Part shown: positions 4,892 to 5,188 of the stretch, piece after piece
Layout of the letters: each line of letters begins with the position of its first letter
How positions within the stretch are numbered: the first letter of the stretch is position 1
NCBI GenBank assembly: GCA_016186945.1
Contig: JACPKR010000075.1
Coordinates: 1 to 5,188, forward strand
Source of the DNA: Deltaproteobacteria bacterium
Lineage (GTDB): Bacteria; Bdellovibrionota_B; Oligoflexia; Oligoflexales; Bog-1112
Reading direction: 5' to 3'
DNA length: 5,188 bases
Position numbers and translations under genes: made by a program
Notes under the pieces: generated by a model
The model's input: only the letters and a program-made list of their open reading frames with translations
What the model was told of the DNA's origin: nothing
Databases searched by the model: none

Positions 4892-4948
4892 TCTCGTAGT
4901 TCTCACCCTGGCTGGATCTTTTGATCCGATGGACGATGCCAGACGAGA
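4892..4948. other. Nested inverted repeat in the intergenic region
   Basis: Three arms nest on one axis: TCTCGT (4892-4897) with ACGAGA (4943-4948), CTGGC (4908-4912) with GCCAG (4938-4942), and GGATC (4914-4918) with GATCC (4923-4927) around a TTTT loop. This gives one long interrupted hairpin of 16 pairs. A 25-codon GTG frame (4878-4955) runs through it but has no ribosome binding site and no recognisable product. It may be a regulatory RNA structure, a protein-binding site or a terminator remnant for minus-strand transcription. Confidence 0.35.
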
Positions 4949-5001
4949 ATTGTGACAGACAAGGGTTCTCCCCCGTCGATTGATTCCCCGCAGAAAGTCG
5001 G

Positions 5002-5047
5002 TTGACACATTTTTTCTGTCTGCTAGCGACAATTTTGGGACATTGTC
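5002..5047 (+). promoter_or_regulatory. Candidate promoter and inverted-repeat operator for the last gene
   Basis: TTGACA (5002-5007) is a perfect -35 box. The -10 region is poor: TAGCGA at 5024-5029 (16-base spacer), or GACAAT at 5028-5033 with too long a spacer of 20. GACAAT (5028-5033) and ATTGTC (5042-5047) form a 6-bp inverted repeat separated by 8 bases, a shape consistent with a dimeric repressor or activator site. A poor -10 next to such a site would fit an activated promoter, but this is inference. Confidence 0.3.
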
Positions 5048-5070
5048 ACGTTTTGAATGAGGAGGTTGTT

Positions 5071-5188
5071 ATGGAATATGATGTTCAGACATGGAATTCG
5101 CTTTTAGCGAATCTTGATGCGCTGCCCGAACACAGCATGATCCCCAAGATGCTCTTCACTTATCTACAAAAGACAATCCCTAGTCCAG
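5071..5188 (+). CDS. N-terminal start of an unrecognised gene (3' end outside window)
   Basis: The ATG at 5071 follows a textbook ribosome binding site, AGGAGG (5060-5065), at five bases, and the frame stays open for 39 codons to the window edge. The visible sequence, MEYDVQTWNSLLANLDALPE onward, is soluble-looking, with no signal peptide or membrane helix and probable amphipathic helices. It matches no family I can name. The strong ribosome binding site and upstream -35-like hexamer argue that it is a real gene and first in its transcription unit. Confidence 0.65.
   Translation, partial: MEYDVQTWNSLLANLDALPEHSMIPKMLFTYLQKTIPSP

Noticed and set aside
4878-4955. Short GTG frame of 25 codons (begins KKRNLVVLTLAGS after the start)
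   Set aside because: A lipoprotein-like or leader-peptide start was considered, but there is no ribosome binding site at proper spacing, no lipobox cysteine, and the frame stops early inside the nested inverted repeat.
4613-5032. Open frames across element copy 2 on both strands
   Set aside because: The same palindrome translations joined to unrelated flanks; no coherent protein.

Overview
The window looks like a chromosomal segment of a Gram-negative bacterium with moderate GC content. It holds two glycosyltransferase genes of the kind that build lipopolysaccharide or other surface glycans, an exported esterase of the pectinacetylesterase/Notum family, an OsmC-type redox protein and a small membrane protein resembling the N-terminal four-helix domain of FtsK. 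I cannot assign a phylum.

Layout. Positions 2-232 are the C-terminal end of an unrecognised gene cut by the window edge. Positions 233-449 are non-coding, AT-rich and dense in hairpins; a candidate palindromic repeat lies at 276-429. A plus-strand pair follows: a GT2 glycosyltransferase (450-1244) overlapped by a GT4-like glycosyltransferase (1234-2292). Three minus-strand genes, listed in transcription order, converge on this pair: OsmC-like (4672-4232), pectinacetylesterase-like (4084-3017) and the FtsK-4TM-like protein (2963-2436, possibly starting at 3017). The esterase has a strong sigma-70-type promoter of its own (4149-4121). After 4858 there is a structured intergenic stretch, then the start of a plus-strand gene (5071 onward) that leaves the window.

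The most distinctive content is a family of non-coding, palindromic miniature elements (MITE-like). Two complete copies (2289-2434, 146 bp; 4706-4849, 144 bp) have matching 25-bp terminal inverted repeats, start with GTAA, end with TTAC, and are each flanked by a perfect 8-bp direct repeat (CTTATTTC and AATTATCT). A third, broken and inverted copy lies at about 4145-4217. Copy 1 sits exactly where the convergent glycosyltransferase and FtsK-like genes end. Its target duplication and its terminal GTAA leave both stop codons intact, and the pre-insertion genes appear to have overlapped by 11 bp. Copy 2 sits 33 bp upstream of the OsmC-like start. The broken copy abuts the esterase promoter.

The two glycosyltransferases are probably translationally coupled and act on one glycan. 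The esterase and FtsK-like genes are adjacent, or overlap by one base if the upstream FtsK-like start is used, and are probably co-transcribed. I see no CRISPR array, tRNA, rRNA, defence system or transposase gene. The element family and the stand-alone FtsK-type membrane domain are the best candidates for follow-up.
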